Source of the DNA: Anaerozeibacter sp031551775
Lineage (GTDB): Bacteria > Bacillota > Clostridia > Christensenellales > Aristaeellaceae
Reading direction: 5' to 3'
DNA: 31,131 nucleotides
Assembly (NCBI GenBank): GCA_031551775.1
Contig: JAVBND010000069.1
Location: 1-31,131, forward strand
Translations under genes and position numbers: made by a program
Notes under the pieces: model-generated
Seen by the model: only the letters and a program-made list of their open reading frames with translations
What the model was told of the DNA's origin: nothing
Database searches by the model: none
Part shown: positions 31,108-31,131 of the stretch, one piece after another
Layout: every line of letters starts with the position of its first letter
How positions within the stretch are numbered: position 1 is the first letter of the stretch

Positions 31108-31131
31108 TTCAGAAAAAAGCCGGAGCCGCCG

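Overview
The window is a GC-rich chromosomal segment with 28 protein-coding genes, most preceded by strong GGAGG-type ribosome binding sites. It probably comes from an anaerobic, Gram-positive-type bacterium of the Clostridia (inference). The signs are a reverse rubrerythrin, Pro-Glu-Pro-Thr wall proteins, a corrinoid methyltransferase module, an exported flavoprotein reductase, a TRAP transporter and no respiratory genes. No rRNA, tRNA, insertion sequence, integrase, phage gene or CRISPR array was found.

Layout. Positions 1-4212: a DUF445 membrane protein (minus), then on plus a HAD phosphatase fused to thymidylate kinase, then a wall-anchored protein with a zinc ribbon, a truncated kinase N-lobe and a 31-unit PTPE repeat. 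4213-8608: a minus operon rsuA, an RsmC-like methyltransferase, an M24 peptidase and cstA, ending in an array of nested hairpins. 8788-11171: a plus-strand MtaA/UroD-type methyltransferase and a membrane diguanylate cyclase, each with its own terminator. 11172-16989: a second hairpin array, then a minus operon of a DapA-type aldolase, an HpcH/HpaI aldolase, a GntR/FadR regulator and TRAP genes dctP, dctQ and dctM, with a terminator between dctP and dctQ. 17263-18455: DUF2284 iron-sulfur-type protein and corrinoid protein (plus). 18521-21377: thiI, cysteine desulfurase and a small membrane protein (minus). 21580-22941: zinc-ribbon membrane protein (plus). 23134-24927: exported FMN/FAD reductase (minus). 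25094-25260: a 167-base symmetric hairpin element. 25370-29448: ABC ATPase, CARDB-like membrane protein and MacB-type permease (minus). 29557-30411: small conserved protein and acetyltransferase (minus). 30571-31107: rubrerythrin (plus).

How genes fit together. The TRAP operon looks like uptake of a carboxylated compound and its cleavage by one or two aldolases under GntR control. The MtaA-like protein, corrinoid protein and DUF2284 protein suggest corrinoid-dependent methyl transfer, but no substrate-specific methyltransferase is present. The M24 peptidase and CstA suggest peptide or pyruvate use. Cysteine desulfurase feeds ThiI for tRNA 4-thiouridine.

The least explained features are non-coding. 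Two hairpin arrays lie at nearly the same distance beyond the stop codons of two unrelated minus-strand transporter genes. They share a nested-stem module with a C(UGCG)G loop, fixed bulges and stems of different sequence that keep pairing. The 167-base element is exactly symmetric, and four of its five single-base arm differences read as G-U pairs in plus-strand RNA. Among proteins, the HAD-Tmk fusion, the kinase N-lobe wall protein and a fumarate-reductase-like flavoprotein lacking the usual substrate-binding residues deserve attention.
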